Shown: positions 1-5,299, counted from the first letter of the stretch. The stretch: DNA of 5,425 bases from Chitinophagaceae bacterium (GCA_017989935.1 JAGNOY010000168.1:1-5425); one strand, 5' to 3'. Program-made: numbers and translations. The notes: generated by a model not told the origin, from the sequence alone.

Positions 1-15
1 CGTCTTTGCGTGAAA

Positions 16-684
16 TTATTGTATCCACCCAAAATGAAAGGCAATTGGCATTAACGCAAAGGCCAAACATACAAGTATGGTATACACATACCCTGCATTT
101 CTTATGAGGGTATTATATTTCGGACTGTTCACGCCTAAGGTTTGAAAAGCACTACTGAATCCATGTATCAAATGCCAACATAAGGCAATTACCCCAAATA
201 GGTATACAGCCACTATGATAGGATTTTCAAATTCTTCTTTCATCTCTTCAAATAAATTATGAGGAGCATCTCCACTGTATAAAGCTACTTTGGTGCCTAT
301 AAAAAAATCTTTCAAATGAATCACCAAAAAGATTAGAAGCAAACTACCTAATATACCCATACTTCTGCTATACCATGCACTAGTTGCATTGCCAGCATTT
401 ACAGCATACTTTACTGGTCTCTTACTATTATTTTGAAAGGTCAACATCAATCCTTGTATGATGTGTGCAAATAATCCTGCAAAAAGACCCAATTCTAAAA
501 ACCTAACTATCCAATTATGACTCAGAAAATGAGCCACAGCGTTATAGGTTTCGCCACCATCATTCAAAAATATACAACTATTTGCGGTAGCATGTACAAT
601 AAGAAACAGAATGAGAAAAATACCTGTAAAAGACATTACAAGTTTTTTTCCTATCGAAGAAGTAAAGTATTCTTTCCAAGTCAT
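16..684 (-). CDS. sdhC: Succinate dehydrogenase/fumarate reductase cytochrome b subunit (b558 family)
   Basis: This is the membrane anchor of complex II. It carries haem and passes electrons between the SdhAB catalytic part and menaquinone in the inner membrane. The 222-residue protein has five hydrophobic segments at roughly 15-35, 60-82, 108-129, 156-178 and 198-219. This is the layout of the single-subunit, di-haem cytochrome b558 family found in Bacteroidota, Bacillus and Wolinella. Histidines 31, 74, 123 and 171 (or 174) each sit in one of the first four helices and are the likely axial haem ligands; that is inferred from the family layout. The ATG lies about 26 bases downstream of an exact TAnnTTTG promoter element, which supports this start. 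The flavoprotein (sdhA) and iron-sulfur (sdhB) genes normally follow in this phylum and would lie past the left edge; only 15 bases remain after the stop. The family assignment is secure. Confidence 0.95.
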   Translation of the reverse strand: MTWKEYFTSSIGKKLVMSFTGIFLILFLIVHATANSCIFLNDGGETYNAVAHFLSHNWIVRFLELGLFAGLFAHIIQGLMLTFQNNSKRPVKYAVNAGNATSAWYSRSMGILGSLLLIFLVIHLKDFFIGTKVALYSGDAPHNLFEEMKEEFENPIIVAVYLFGVIALCWHLIHGFSSAFQTLGVNSPKYNTLIRNAGYVYTILVCLAFALMPIAFHFGWIQ

Positions 685-710
685 AATTAATTGATTGAAT
701 TTTCGTGGCG

Positions 711-741
711 CAAAGATATTAAACAGACCTTACAAATTCAA
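711..741 (-). promoter_or_regulatory. Bacteroidota-type promoter of sdhC
   Basis: On the minus strand the -7 element reads TATCTTTG (711-718), an exact match to TAnnTTTG. A TTG at 739-741 lies 20 bases further upstream, in the place expected of the -33 element. Transcription would start near 705, giving a leader of about 20 bases before the ATG at 684. sdhC therefore probably has its own promoter, although the gene upstream runs in the same direction. Confidence 0.65.
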
Positions 742-760
742 TATAGATTATAAATACCGC

Positions 761-1240
761 CTAAATGTTTTTTACCATGAAATAATCATGAATCATTTGG
801 GAAATGGCTGCATATTTTTTTGCAGGCTTGGGAAATTCGAAATAAACGCTCGTATAACGCTTATTATTCAAGATATATTTTTGATAAAACCCTCTGCCTT
901 GCTGTGTAAATCCACTAATCACAAAGCTTTCCGGAAGTTCTTTTTTTAAATTAACTCGAGAATGGCTCTTTTTCCAATTGTCTACTATTTTCAAAAACAA
1001 GGCATGAAAATTTGTAGTCGCTTCGATATTCCCATTTTCTATATCTATTTTAGATTTACCATCAATATTTTTATAGCTTAATTTCTCAGATTCGATGTCT
1101 CCATCAGATAACATATACTGATTGGGAGGTATTTGAAAACAAAATTTGTACTTGTCGCTGCAGATTACCTCATTTGCTGAAACTTGACCAAAAGACAAAA
1201 ATCCATAAAAAGTAAACAGTAGTATATAAATCCATTTCAT
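761..1240 (-). CDS. Exported protein of unknown function, 159 aa
   Basis: I do not recognise this protein. It begins with a clear Sec-type signal peptide: Lys2, then a hydrophobic stretch at 4-17, with cleavage likely near SFGQ/VSA at about residue 19. There is no lipobox cysteine, so the mature protein of about 140 residues should be periplasmic or released. Two cysteines at 27 and 34 (CSDKYKFC) could form a disulfide in the periplasm. The remainder is a mix of charged and aromatic residues with no further membrane segment, and the C-terminal third (YILNNKRYTSVYFEFPKP) looks like beta strands. It lies 56 bases downstream of the MORN-repeat gene on the same strand. I see no promoter match of its own, so the two may be co-transcribed. 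Codon use and signal peptide argue that it is real; the function is unknown. Confidence 0.75.
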   Translation of the reverse strand: MKWIYILLFTFYGFLSFGQVSANEVICSDKYKFCFQIPPNQYMLSDGDIESEKLSYKNIDGKSKIDIENGNIEATTNFHALFLKIVDNWKKSHSRVNLKKELPESFVISGFTQQGRGFYQKYILNNKRYTSVYFEFPKPAKKYAAISQMIHDYFMVKNI

Positions 1241-1296
1241 AGTGAACCAATAAAACGCTAAAAGTAAACATTTATCAATTTGTAAGCAATTTTCTT

Positions 1297-2223
1297 CTAC
1301 TCTCTTGGTGTGGAATAATGTATAACATAAATTAATTCTTTTTGATAAGCTCTATGCTCATATTGATAAGGCCTCCAAGATTTCATTTTCAGCAAAACTG
1401 CTTCTATCTTTGCTTTGCAATCCTTTTCCATCATGCCTAACACTTCTGCATGAAGGACTTGGCCTGTACTAGAGATAATAAACCGAATAGGTATGTCTTT
1501 ATTTTTCAATGTAGATTCAAAGCAATGAACTTTAGAATTCAGATAAGATTTTAAATTTAACCTTGGTGCTGCATTAACAAAAGCTGGATAATACTTGATT
1601 TTATGGCCTAGAGTATCGAATAATTGTCCTGTTTGAAGTTTTCTATTGTTGAAGTTTTCAATTCGTTTGATTCGCCCATTTTTGTAAAACTCTTCTTGTC
1701 TCCCTTGACGATACCCTTCTTGATAATAAGACTGATTATGCAATGTTAGACTATCTTCACAAGGGTAATATTCTTTCCAAACTTCAATCTTTCTCTCATA
1801 TTCGTCTAACTTTCCTTCTTTTTTTAAGGTAGCGCAGATCGAATCATACATCCATACATAACAATATTTATGAGACGCATCATAGCTTCGTTTTTCCTTG
1901 ATACGCTGTGTGCCAGTAAAATAAAAATTCCACAAACCTGTTTTGTAGCCTTTTTGATAGCTACCTTCTTCGATGATTTTGCCTTTTGTATCGAAATAGG
2001 TATAGTGACCTTGTTTGATGGTGGCTTCTAGGCTTGTTGCTTCAGCTTCTACACGCAATCTGTTTTGTTGATCATACTCTTTGATCCGTAAAGATTGATC
2101 TGGTAAATGTTCGGCTACACGAAATTTGACAAAATTCTGTGGATCGAAAAATAAGGTGTCTGTTTGTGCTTGAAGAAAAAATGGAATAAATAATCCCAAC
2201 CCAGCTATGATATTGAATTTCAT
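1297..2223 (-). CDS. Exported protein with MORN/YwqK-like repeats and a TonB-C-like C-terminal domain
   Basis: The 308-residue protein starts with a signal peptide (MKFNIIAGLGLFIPFFLQAQ, cleavage near residue 20), so it should act in the periplasm or at the outer membrane. Two blocks resemble the G-x-Y-x-x-Y/F repeats of MORN/YwqK-type proteins: residues about 70-115 (GHYTYFDTKGKIIEEGSYQ, then KTGLWNFYF) and about 166-205 (YYQEGYRQGRQEEFYKNGR). Residues about 222-303 resemble the TonB C-terminal fold: IPIRFIISSTGQVLHAEV, then a helix, then W-x-P (WRP, 283-285), then a final strand. No membrane-spanning energy-coupling segment is present, so this is not a classical TonB. Proteins of this build are common in Bacteroidota and mostly uncharacterised. 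The frame is open upstream to 2337, but the ATG at 2223 is preferred because it begins the signal peptide and lies 25 bases after a promoter element; the longer start lies upstream of that promoter. The function is unknown. Confidence 0.8.
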   Translation of the reverse strand: MKFNIIAGLGLFIPFFLQAQTDTLFFDPQNFVKFRVAEHLPDQSLRIKEYDQQNRLRVEAEATSLEATIKQGHYTYFDTKGKIIEEGSYQKGYKTGLWNFYFTGTQRIKEKRSYDASHKYCYVWMYDSICATLKKEGKLDEYERKIEVWKEYYPCEDSLTLHNQSYYQEGYRQGRQEEFYKNGRIKRIENFNNRKLQTGQLFDTLGHKIKYYPAFVNAAPRLNLKSYLNSKVHCFESTLKNKDIPIRFIISSTGQVLHAEVLGMMEKDCKAKIEAVLLKMKSWRPYQYEHRAYQKELIYVIHYSTPRE

Positions 2224-2248
2224 ATAAAATTTTACTGGGTAGCAAGCG

Positions 2249-2256
2249 CAAATATA
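2249..2256 (-). promoter_or_regulatory. Bacteroidota -7 promoter element of the MORN/TonB-C gene
   Basis: On the minus strand this reads TATATTTG, an exact match to TAnnTTTG. It would place the transcription start near 2243, about 20 bases before the ATG at 2223. No clear -33 TTG is visible at the usual distance. The site excludes the longer reading frame start at 2337, which lies upstream of it. Confidence 0.55.
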
Positions 2257-2308
2257 CAGATGGTTTAGTAAAATTCTATGTTTATCCGTAAAGTGCTTAA
2301 GCTTTTCC

Positions 2309-2330
2309 ACTTTTGCCTTAATGCAAAAGT
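2309..2330. repeat. Perfect inverted repeat, 8-bp stem with 6-base loop
   Basis: ACTTTTGC (2309-2316) and GCAAAAGT (2323-2330) are exact reverse complements around the loop CTTAAT. Neither strand has a T-run directly after the stem, so it is not a typical terminator. It sits about 50 bases upstream of the minus-strand promoter element at 2249-2256 and could be a protein-binding palindrome, but nothing in the sequence proves a role. Confidence 0.4.
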
Positions 2331-2387
2331 TGAGCAAAAAATCAAGGCTGAAGATTCTTTGGCAATAAAAATTATCTCATCTACGCC

Positions 2388-2463
2388 ACTTTTATCCAAA
2401 CTCGCACATCATCTTATTCTACATAAAACAACATTCGTCTGTGCTCAAACAGTGGATAAAAGT
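2388..2463. repeat. 11-bp inverted repeat separated by 54 bases
   Basis: ACTTTTATCCA (2388-2398) is the exact reverse complement of TGGATAAAAGT (2453-2463). The bases between are AT-rich and form no obvious gene. It may be a remnant of a small mobile element or a chance match in AT-rich DNA. Confidence 0.35.
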
Positions 2464-2651
2464 TTGGCTTCGATTTCAATATTTTTATTTGCCTCGAATC
2501 TTAGGCCGTTTCCTCCATGATAAATTCGCCTTCTACCATGTTTTGCAACATCTTGGTATTAGATCAATTTCTTCTATATTGATTTATCTTAAAATGCTAA
2601 TTTCACGTTTAATCTTTGAAAATTCACATTCAATGGACGATGAATTTGTAT

Positions 2652-2775
2652 TGCGGCAGGGATAGGAGCGGAAAACCCGCATTCCGAGAGGCTTTACGAA
2701 ACATCATTCAACTCCACACAATTTAGCCGATTCGGAAGAGGATTTGAAGCGGATAGCCCGTGTGCCGCCCAACAT
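2652..2775 (+). repeat. Structured intergenic repeat, copy 1 (124 bases)
   Basis: This element recurs on the other strand at 5113-5236, with the same length and about 78% identity (97 of 124 by hand count). It can fold as follows. An outer stem pairs GCGGCA (2653-2658) with TGCCGC (2763-2768), optionally extended by GGG (2659-2661) with CCC (2757-2759). A side hairpin pairs GCGG (2668-2671) with CCGC (2677-2680). A central stem pairs TTCCGA (2682-2687) with TCGGAA (2732-2737), and GGCT (2690-2693) with AGCC (2725-2728), below a variable loop of about 30 bases. The motif GGAT-xxx-AGCGGA-x-A-x-CCCG also occurs twice as a direct repeat, near 2660-2679 and 2740-2760. It ends about 150 bases upstream of the paaA promoter and points toward paaA. 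It could be a small RNA or a REP/MITE-like DNA element. Confidence 0.75.
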
Positions 2776-2800
2776 AGAGTCCGTCCATCATGTCCGATTT

Positions 2801-2845
2801 GCCTTGAACTCGAACATGCTGGCTCAGACTCAAGGCTCTTGAGCC
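2801..2845 (+). other. Cluster of overlapping, mutually exclusive hairpins
   Basis: GCCTTGA (2801-2807) pairs exactly with TCAAGGC (2830-2836). CTCAAG (2829-2834) pairs exactly with CTTGAG (2838-2843), and GGCTCA (2821-2826) pairs exactly with TGAGCC (2840-2845). The pairings share bases, so only some can form at once, as in an attenuator. No T-run follows, and the paaA promoter lies downstream, so a regulatory role in paaA transcription is doubtful unless transcription also enters from upstream. Confidence 0.4.
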
Positions 2846-2927
2846 GAACTTTACATAGAATATTGAATTTGCTGATGGTGAATTTGTAGAACAAATCAAT
2901 ATCGCCCTTTCCCTAAAGTTTTTTAAT

Positions 2928-2935
2928 TACTTTTG
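2928..2935 (+). promoter_or_regulatory. Bacteroidota -7 promoter element of paaA
   Basis: The sequence TACTTTTG matches TAnnTTTG exactly and lies 18 bases before the ATG at 2954. Transcription would begin near 2941, leaving a leader of about a dozen bases. No clear -33 TTG is seen at the expected spacing. The TTG inside this element could be read in frame as a start codon at 2933, but a promoter element here argues against that. Confidence 0.6.
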
Positions 2936-2953
2936 TACACTATTGCACAGCTT

Positions 2954-3880
2954 ATGAATCAGGAAACTTTATTTCAAGAAAAAATTGATCAAGAGATCAA
3001 AATTGAAGCGCGCGACTGGATGCCGGAAGAATATCGTAAAACGCTGATCCGTCAAATATCTCAGCACGCACATAGCGAAATTGTAGGTATGTTGCCCGAA
3101 GGGAATTGGATTACACGTGCACCAAATCTTAGACGTAAACTTATATTACTTGCTAAGGTGCAGGACGAAGCTGGGCATGGCTTGTATTTGTATTCTGCCG
3201 CCGAAACTCTGGGCATTACGCGTGATGAATTATTTGAGCAATTGAATTCCGGTAGGGCTAAATACTCTTCCATTTTTAATTATCCCACTTTAACTTGGGC
3301 CGATATAGGTGCTGTGGGTTGGCTTGTAGATGGAGCTGCCATCATGAATCAAGTAATGTTATGCCGAACTTCTTATGGTCCGTATGCAAGAGCTATGGTG
3401 AGAATTTGTAAAGAAGAAAGTTTTCATCAACGTCAAGGTTATGAATCTTTATTGGCCTTAAGCAAAGGCACACCCGAACAAAAAGCCATGTTGCAAGATG
3501 CAGTCGATAGATGGTGGTGGCCTTCGATTATGATGTTTGGACCCTCTGATGCCGAAAGCACAAATTCAGAAAAAAGTATGCTTTGGAAAATTAAGCGTCA
3601 AAGTAATGATGAACTTCGTCAACGATTTGTAGATGCTACTGTAGACCAAGCAAGAATTTTGGGTGTAACGCTGCCAGATCCGGATTTGAAATGGAATGAA
3701 GAAAGAGGCCATTACGATTTTGGTGAAATTGATTGGACAGAATTTTGGAATGTGGTAAAAGGCAATGGTGCTTGTAATAAACAACGATTAGCTGCTCGAA
3801 ACAAAGCTTGGGATGAAGGTGCTTGGGTAAGAGAAGCCGCTTTGGTGCATGCTGATAAGAAAAAACAACAAGCTGCTTAA
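2954..3880 (+). CDS. paaA: 1,2-phenylacetyl-CoA epoxidase, catalytic subunit A
   Basis: PaaA is the di-iron subunit of the multicomponent monooxygenase PaaABCE, which turns phenylacetyl-CoA into its ring 1,2-epoxide in aerobic phenylacetate breakdown in the cytoplasm. The protein has 308 residues (E. coli PaaA has about 309) and is close to the family throughout. Recognisable blocks are DWMPEEYRKTLIRQISQHAH, EIVGMLPEGNWITRAP, KVQDEAGHGLYLYSAAETLG, SSIFNYPTLTWADIG, CRTSYGPYARAMVRICKEES, and WVREAALVHA near the end. Likely iron ligands are Glu42, Glu72 and His75 (E-x-x-H), Asp126, and Glu155 and His158 (E-x-x-H). The ATG at 2954 aligns with the E. coli N-terminus (MNQETLFQEKI against MTQEERFEQRI); the upstream TTG at 2933 falls inside the promoter element. 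It is oddly isolated: no paaB, paaC, paaD or paaE follows, and the next gene converges 6 bases away. The family assignment is very secure. Confidence 0.97.
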   Translation: MNQETLFQEKIDQEIKIEARDWMPEEYRKTLIRQISQHAHSEIVGMLPEGNWITRAPNLRRKLILLAKVQDEAGHGLYLYSAAETLGITRDELFEQLNSGRAKYSSIFNYPTLTWADIGAVGWLVDGAAIMNQVMLCRTSYGPYARAMVRICKEESFHQRQGYESLLALSKGTPEQKAMLQDAVDRWWWPSIMMFGPSDAESTNSEKSMLWKIKRQSNDELRQRFVDATVDQARILGVTLPDPDLKWNEERGHYDFGEIDWTEFWNVVKGNGACNKQRLAARNKAWDEGAWVREAALVHADKKKQQAA

Positions 3881-3900
3881 GACGTTTTACACCGTAAGCA
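3874..3900. terminator. Possible shared hairpin between convergent paaA and alkB
   Basis: TGCTTA (3874-3879) and TAAGCA (3895-3900) are exact reverse complements, with a 15-base loop spanning both stop codons. Convergent genes often share a two-way terminator at such a site. The stem is only 6 bp and no T-run follows directly, so this is weak. Confidence 0.25.
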
Positions 3901-4492
3901 TCGTTCGAAATGTCAAATTTATTCTGGGTTTATTTACTTTACTAGTAGGCGGTAATCTATGCTTCCAATATGTTTGCGTTTCACCAGCCATGACTAACAA
4001 ACTTCCATTTTCTAAAATAATCGATACTACTTCGTTGCTTTGCTTATGTTTAAAAGCAAATTTTCGTTCGGCTCCGAAACTTACTGAAGCAATTGGAGCT
4101 TGAAATGCTAAGGCTTTTTCATCATCACTATGCCATGCCATCCCTTCTTGTCCATCATGGTATAAATTTAATAAGCAGGCATTATAACTTGCTTGACTAA
4201 TTTGCTCGACATTTTTTTTGATGCATAGCAATTCGTTTGTCCAGGGTAAGGCTAACTTCGTGGTATTTGAGTAGGTATATGTAAATGGCACATCGCCATG
4301 CCAAGCTACTTTTCTTTTTGTAATGAAGTGTTTACCATACATCTTCGCTTCGTCATGTTTCCAATCTATTTGCTTAAATAATTTGTCTGCATAGTCTTGT
4401 GATGCTTCATGAGAAAAAATTTTTCCATAATAATTCACCTCGCCTTGATAAGGCAATAATTTAAATGGATATGTTTGATCAAACAAGTTCAT
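3887..4492 (-). CDS. alkB: AlkB-like (ALKBH2-type) Fe(II)/2-oxoglutarate DNA repair dioxygenase
   Basis: AlkB enzymes directly reverse 1-methyladenine, 3-methylcytosine and etheno adducts in DNA by oxidative demethylation, using Fe(II), oxygen and 2-oxoglutarate. With the start at 4492 the protein has 201 residues. Iron ligands are His121 and Asp123 (WHSDDEKAL) and His178 (YWKHRLPP). Arg190 and Arg196 in PRINLTFR bind 2-oxoglutarate. The spacing His-12-Arg-6-Arg and the block PIASVSFGAERKFAFKHK match the eukaryotic ALKBH2/3 type and its bacterial relatives more than E. coli AlkB. The start at 4492 forms a TGATG overlap with the tag stop codon, so the two are probably translationally coupled. 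An in-frame ATG at 4507 would add five residues and overlap tag by 16 bases. The enzyme class is certain; exact substrate choice is not shown by sequence. Confidence 0.93.
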   Translation of the reverse strand: MNLFDQTYPFKLLPYQGEVNYYGKIFSHEASQDYADKLFKQIDWKHDEAKMYGKHFITKRKVAWHGDVPFTYTYSNTTKLALPWTNELLCIKKNVEQISQASYNACLLNLYHDGQEGMAWHSDDEKALAFQAPIASVSFGAERKFAFKHKQSNEVVSIILENGSLLVMAGETQTYWKHRLPPTSKVNKPRINLTFRTMLTV

Positions 4493-5046
4493 CAGGCGAG
4501 TGTCCAAGCGGGCTTAGATTGTATGATCTTTTTATACATTGGACAATTGGCTACATGCGCACCTGGCAGATATCCTGTGCTCATCAAAAATTCATTCACT
4601 ATTTCTCCGCCCGTAAATTTGAATGTTTTTTTAAACATCTTCACCCATTCGTCTTTGGTTTTAGGATGATGCATATCTAGCCATTGCTTAAACGAACCAT
4701 GTTCTTGTTGCAATTGTATAATTTGGTTTGCATTATGAATGGCTGCTTCTATCTTCAATCGATTTCTTATAATGCCTGCATCCGCTAATAATCTTTGCCT
4801 ATCTTTTTCTTGATAAGCAGCAACATGTTTAATTTGAAATCCATCGTAGGCTTTAATGAAATTTTCTCTTTTGTTTAAGATGGTTGTCCAACTTAAGCCT
4901 GCTTGATTTATTTCTAACACCAATCTTTCAAATAATAAATTATCATCTTCAATCGGAAAACCATAAGCGGTATCATGGTATATTCGGTGTACATGATCTG
5001 CAGGATATTGTTCTACAACTTGGCAATAGGAGCTGGGTATTTCCAT
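4492..5046 (-). CDS. tag: DNA-3-methyladenine glycosylase I
   Basis: Tag cuts 3-methyladenine out of alkylated DNA and so starts base excision repair in the cytoplasm. With the start at 5046 it has 184 residues (E. coli Tag 187). The family signature is clear: YHDTAYGFP (23-31), the LEINQAGLSWTTILNKRENF block (44-63) and DAGIIRNRLKIEAAI (89-103). The zinc site looks intact: Cys8, His24, and His164-x-x-x-Cys168 (HVANC), matching Cys4, His17, His175 and Cys179 of E. coli. Glu45 and Trp53 match the base-pocket residues Glu38 and Trp46. Differences include Tyr28 where E. coli has Trp21, Ile46 where the family usually has Gly, and Val10 in place of Trp6. The start at 5046 is preferred over the in-frame ATG at 5061, which lies one base after the promoter element. 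alkB follows with a TGATG overlap, forming an alkylation-repair operon. Confidence 0.93.
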   Translation of the reverse strand: MEIPSSYCQVVEQYPADHVHRIYHDTAYGFPIEDDNLLFERLVLEINQAGLSWTTILNKRENFIKAYDGFQIKHVAAYQEKDRQRLLADAGIIRNRLKIEAAIHNANQIIQLQQEHGSFKQWLDMHHPKTKDEWVKMFKKTFKFTGGEIVNEFLMSTGYLPGAHVANCPMYKKIIQSKPAWTLA

Positions 5047-5062
5047 AATTATGTAATTCATT

Positions 5063-5070
5063 CAAAGTTA
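5063..5070 (-). promoter_or_regulatory. Bacteroidota -7 promoter element of the tag-alkB operon
   Basis: On the minus strand this reads TAACTTTG, an exact TAnnTTTG match. The transcript would begin near 5056, downstream of the ATG at 5061, so the ATG at 5046 is the likely start, with a very short leader. A TTTTG at 5086-5090 could be the -33 element, but it is only 15 bases away, shorter than usual. I see no Ada-box-like operator, though this was judged by eye only. Confidence 0.55.
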
Positions 5071-5112
5071 AATGGATTTTACATACAAAATAAGTTTGCT
5101 AAAATTATGAGT

Positions 5113-5236
5113 ATTTTGGGCGGCTTGCGGGCTATTCGTTGCAAGTCCTCTTCCGAATCGGCAAGGATGCTCTGTGTAGAATTCAATTTCGTGAAGCCTC
5201 TCGGAATGCGGGCTTTTCACTACTATCCCTGCCGCA
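5113..5236 (-). repeat. Structured intergenic repeat, copy 2 (124 bases)
   Basis: Read on the minus strand, this is the same element as 2652-2775, with equal length and about 78% identity. The ends (TGCGGCAGGGATAG, and GCCGCCCAAAAT), the central stem arms (TTCCGA with TCGGAA, and GGC with GCC) and ATAGCCCG are kept, while the apical loop of about 30 bases has largely diverged. In the outer stem GCGGC pairs with GCCGC, with an A-A mismatch where copy 1 pairs. In the side hairpin a C-to-T change leaves a G-U pair possible in RNA on this strand. GC is about 51%, well above the flanks. It ends about 43 bases upstream of the tag promoter and points toward tag, the same relation copy 1 has to paaA. 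Confidence 0.75.
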
Positions 5237-5299
5237 TAGCATGGTACTATTCATTTCGTTTGGATCACAAAATACACATGGTCTATGCTTTAAAAGCTG

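Larger units (their letters stand above)
2224..2650. other. AT-rich intergenic region without a convincing gene
   Basis: This stretch separates the minus-strand MORN/TonB-C gene from the GC-rich island before paaA. The part from 2521 to 2650 is only about 28% GC. Both strands have short open stretches, but these run into stops within 40 to 80 codons and contain no motif I can name. A minus-strand stretch at 2445-2558 (37 codons) reads somewhat like a protein, but has stops at both ends and no start, so at most it could be a decayed remnant. It holds a perfect 8-base hairpin (2309-2330) and an 11-base inverted repeat (2388-2398 against 2453-2463). Confidence 0.6.
2641..2888. repeat. GC-rich island bracketed by a 10-bp direct repeat
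   Basis: TGAATTTGTA occurs exactly at 2641-2650 and 2879-2888, and the bases just before it also agree in part (GACGA against GATGG). The 228 bases between hold copy 1 of the structured repeat and a hairpin cluster. By hand count GC is about 52% over 2651-2850, against about 28% in the 130 bases before and 27% in the 80 bases after 2850. The direct repeat could be a target-site duplication left by insertion of this island. Copy 2 of the structured repeat has no such flanking repeat that I can see, so this is only a hypothesis. Confidence 0.4.

Noticed and set aside
695..949. 84-codon plus-strand frame
   Set aside because: It lies mostly opposite the exported 159-residue protein and covers the sdhC promoter; no features of its own.
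2278..2665. Two overlapping plus-strand frames of 74 and 80 codons
   Set aside because: They have no recognisable motif, unconvincing composition, and lie in AT-rich intergenic DNA with inverted repeats.
2776..2850. tRNA-like sequence (GTTCGAGTTC on the minus strand resembles a T-loop)
   Set aside because: No T-arm stem, acceptor stem or anticodon arm of the right size can be drawn around it.
2694..2894. 66-codon minus-strand frame upstream of paaA
   Set aside because: It runs through the antisense of the structured repeat and the hairpin cluster, has no promoter or domain, and its apparent protein is best explained as a by-product of the GC-rich island.
2933..2953. TTG start for paaA, adding seven residues
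   Set aside because: The TTG is part of the TAnnTTTG promoter element, and the ATG at 2954 aligns with the known PaaA N-terminus.
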